Shown here in pieces: positions 62,092 to 64,000 of a stretch of 64,000 nucleotides of DNA (positions within the stretch are counted from its first letter, which is position 1; every line of letters begins with the position of its first letter). This DNA comes from Bacillota bacterium (GTDB taxonomy: Bacteria > Bacillota > Clostridia > Acetivibrionales > Acetivibrionaceae). Both the position numbers and the translations under genes were made by a program. Below the pieces are notes generated by a model. It saw nothing but the letters and a program-made list of their open reading frames with translations, was not told where the DNA came from and ran no database searches. The stretch lies in assembly GCA_023398495.1 (NCBI GenBank), contig JAEWSG010000038.1, positions 1 to 64,000 on the forward strand, given 5' to 3'.

Positions 62092-63195
62092 GTGATTTCA
62101 AGCAAAAGACCAATTTTAAAAAGAATAGTAATTATTGCTTATGTGTTAATTTTATATACGGTTAGTTGTCCAAATTATGTGTTTGCTGCAGATAGCTATG
62201 AACCCAACAATACATTTGGTACAGCAACAACATTGCCTTTAGATTTGAATACTACATCTGTAGCATCTTACATATCAACAAGTTCTGATGTTGATTATTT
62301 TAAGGTGAATATAACACATGCGGGACTATATTCAGCTACATTGACAAACAATAAAACAGATAATTATGGGTATGGCGATTTACCTGCAGATTATGATTTG
62401 TATATTATGAATAGTTCCGGTAATACGATTGCGTCTTCAATAAATTCTGGATTCCAGACTGAAAGGGTATATTTTAATTTTTCGAGTACAGGATATTATT
62501 ATTTTAAGATAATAGGATATAATGGTTCGTATAATAGCAGCCAACAGTATAAATTGTTAGTAGCTCATGGAGATGCAGCAATGCTCAATGAGGCACAGAA
62601 ATTTAAAGATTTTAATACAACTGAGTTTTATGATCGTCAAGGAACCGGAGGAACGAAAATTTCAAAAGGGGTAGCTTATGGCTATGGCTCAAAGGACAGC
62701 TTGCAACATTATGCAAGTGATATTTTAAGTGCAAAAAATAATGCTTCAACACCTTTTGATAACTGGAACGATTATGGTTGGCCGAAACCAGGAAGATTTG
62801 ATGGTGAATCAAGTGGAACAAGTTGGTGTGGTATAGATTGTTCAGGTTTGGTTCAAAGGTGTGCACAAGCTGCTGGAACAAGATATTATATAGCTCGCGT
62901 GAAGCCCTTAGATCCATATGATGGTTTGCTGGGAAACCAGGTTCCAGCAAGTGGTTTTGGCACTTACTCAAATATAATAAAAGTAGATAATGCTTCTACT
63001 CTTGAAGTTGGAGATATTGCTTATTGGTCGTTCCATGTAGTTATATTCGCCAAAATAGATACAACGAATAGGTTTGCTTGTAAAATTATTGAGGCAGCTG
63101 GGGATTCTTTGAATAATGGAGGTAGATACGTAAAAGAAAGTACTTTTTCAAGATATCAGGGTACAACACTTACGCTAGCTAGACTGAAGCAGTAA
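62092..63195 (+). CDS. secreted PPC + NlpC/P60-like protein
   Basis: A 367-residue exported protein. A signal peptide covers residues 1-32 (KRIVIIAYVLILYTV core, VFAAD cleavage). A PPC domain follows (about 35-160, YEPNNTFGTATTLPLD to YKLLVAHGD), then an NlpC/P60-like peptidase domain (about 230-367) with WCGIDCSGLVQRCAQ (nucleophile Cys), VGDIAYWSFHVVIFAKID (His) and a downstream acidic residue. It probably cuts peptidoglycan stem peptides or related amides outside the cell. GTG 62092 follows AAGGAGAG. The next gene, 20 nt later, encodes an anchored partner, the same arrangement as 7840-9519. Confidence 0.85.
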   Translation: MISSKRPILKRIVIIAYVLILYTVSCPNYVFAADSYEPNNTFGTATTLPLDLNTTSVASYISTSSDVDYFKVNITHAGLYSATLTNNKTDNYGYGDLPADYDLYIMNSSGNTIASSINSGFQTERVYFNFSSTGYYYFKIIGYNGSYNSSQQYKLLVAHGDAAMLNEAQKFKDFNTTEFYDRQGTGGTKISKGVAYGYGSKDSLQHYASDILSAKNNASTPFDNWNDYGWPKPGRFDGESSGTSWCGIDCSGLVQRCAQAAGTRYYIARVKPLDPYDGLLGNQVPASGFGTYSNIIKVDNASTLEVGDIAYWSFHVVIFAKIDTTNRFACKIIEAAGDSLNNGGRYVKESTFSRYQGTTLTLARLKQ

Positions 63196-63215
63196 AAATT
63201 GAGAGGAGAGTTAAC

Positions 63216-64000
63216 ATGAAAAAGAGAATAATTCTAACAGGCTGTATTATTTTGGTTACGGCACTTGCATCTACGGCAGTTTTTACTGCAAAGAATAAGA
63301 CAATAATATTTAATGAATCGTCAAAACAAGAGGTAGACCTTGATGTTGCTAAGACTAAGAAACCACATAAACTAAATACAAAAAAGTTGACAAAGGATCT
63401 TTCAAAGAACTCCCTTGAAAAGGAAGTTGTTTTGGATGTAGCATGGGGTGACAAAGATGAGCAGTTTATACTCTCAAAATATCAGGAAGCACCTGATTTA
63501 GATGTTCAATGGGACACACCTTCAAGTTTTGCAGTACATAAAAACGGAGATATTTATGTTGCAGATTCAGTTGACCATAAAATTAAAGTTTTTAGTAAAA
63601 ACAAATTGAAGGAAGTAATACCTTTTGAAGAAAGTATAAACCAATCATATTTTGTTATGAGTGATATTTCAGTTGATGATGAAGGCAATATTTATGGAGT
63701 TGTTACCAATGCGAATGAGGTTGTAAAAATCGGAAAGTCAAAGAAAGTTGAGAAAGCCTTTGAAAATGTTTCTTTTGAAAGACCACTTTCAATTAAGTAT
63801 CTTAGCAGTGGAAATTTCATGGTTGAGGACAATATTGACAGTGAAAATGCTACAAGAGTCAGGAAGTTTAATAAGAATGGAGTTGCATATTTCGATAAAA
63901 GTCTAGCTAATTACATTAATATGGGACTATATCAGTATGAAGACGTAAACGGAAATATTGTGGATATTTCTGAAATTGGGCATAAAAATTTTCAGGTAAC
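63216..64000 (+). CDS. membrane-anchored NHL-like beta-propeller protein (partial)
   Basis: An open frame from ATG 63216 (AGAGGAGAG site) to the end of the window, 261 codons with no stop. Residues 1-24 form a signal anchor (KKRIILTGCIILV). Residues about 95-260 have propeller-like repeats: PSSFAVHKNGDIYVADSVDH, ISVDDEGNIYGVVTNANE and RVRKFNKNG. NHL-type propellers bind protein or sugar partners. It probably works at the cell surface with the PPC/NlpC protein upstream. The 3' end is outside the window. Confidence 0.75.
   Translation, partial: MKKRIILTGCIILVTALASTAVFTAKNKTIIFNESSKQEVDLDVAKTKKPHKLNTKKLTKDLSKNSLEKEVVLDVAWGDKDEQFILSKYQEAPDLDVQWDTPSSFAVHKNGDIYVADSVDHKIKVFSKNKLKEVIPFEESINQSYFVMSDISVDDEGNIYGVVTNANEVVKIGKSKKVEKAFENVSFERPLSIKYLSSGNFMVEDNIDSENATRVRKFNKNGVAYFDKSLANYINMGLYQYEDVNGNIVDISEIGHKNFQV

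Overview
This 64-kb window is AT-rich DNA with Gram-positive style signals: strong purine-rich ribosome binding sites, GTG and TTG starts, a T-box leader and intrinsic terminators with U-runs. The gene content points to an anaerobic, probably spore-forming member of the Clostridia. It has an energy-converting Ech-type [NiFe] hydrogenase with its hyp maturation genes, a GTP-dependent PEP carboxykinase, selenium-utilisation genes and a spore-coat-type transglutaminase (tgl). The species is inferred only; the ech-hyp arrangement recalls cellulolytic relatives of Clostridium thermocellum. I saw no rRNA, tRNA or intact transposase.

Layout. 1-2760: the distal part of a type I-C-like CRISPR array (11 perfect 33-bp repeats), followed by a secreted-type nuclease toxin and its YezG-family immunity protein. 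An orphan degenerate CRISPR repeat lies about 2 kb further on, as though the toxin module had been inserted near the end of the array. 2843-7768: a T-box-controlled trp operon in the unusual order trpB-A-D-C-F. 7840-11311: a PPC-domain protein gene with a damaged 5' end, a membrane-anchored partner, and a CorC/HlyC-type CBS protein behind a possible attenuator. 11613-23741: a Schlafen/AlbA_2 ATPase gene and then a six-gene operon encoding an ART-like/methyltransferase fusion, a SWIM zinc-finger protein, a HEAT-repeat protein, a MoxR AAA+ ATPase, a DUF5682 (TraB/ChaN-like) protein and a VWA/MIDAS protein. This operon is the strongest candidate for a little-described multi-component system. 23908-26601: selenium genes (yedF-like, selD, mnmH).

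26987-37939: echABCDEF followed by hypABFCDE, which make a proton- or sodium-linked ferredoxin hydrogenase and install its NiFe(CN)2CO site. 37982-45730: a tRNA-dihydrouridine synthase, then an NAD-salvage operon (NrtR-like Nudix regulator, isochorismatase-family amidase, nicotinate phosphoribosyltransferase, FolC-like ligase), then pckG. 46036-52823: a tightly overlapped run of ZIP transporter, unknown protein, GH3-family acyl-amido synthetase, two radical SAM proteins and a GNAT-like protein. It looks like an unassigned small-molecule pathway.

52824-55729 (minus strand): an SH3-like/TM protein, tgl and an unknown gene that overlaps tgl. 55843-61312 is a decayed accessory island holding an excisionase-like HTH gene, a remnant of hsdR, a second AlbA_2 ATPase, two SWIM-family genes (one a fragment) and several broken ORFs. 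Its right edge is a 509-bp second copy of the tgl-upstream locus. 61822-64000: a long cruciform-forming inverted repeat, a secreted PPC + NlpC/P60-like protein, and a membrane-anchored NHL-like protein that runs off the window. Two small dispersed intergenic repeat families (about 100 nt and about 47 nt) occur in the window and may be structured RNAs or miniature mobile elements.
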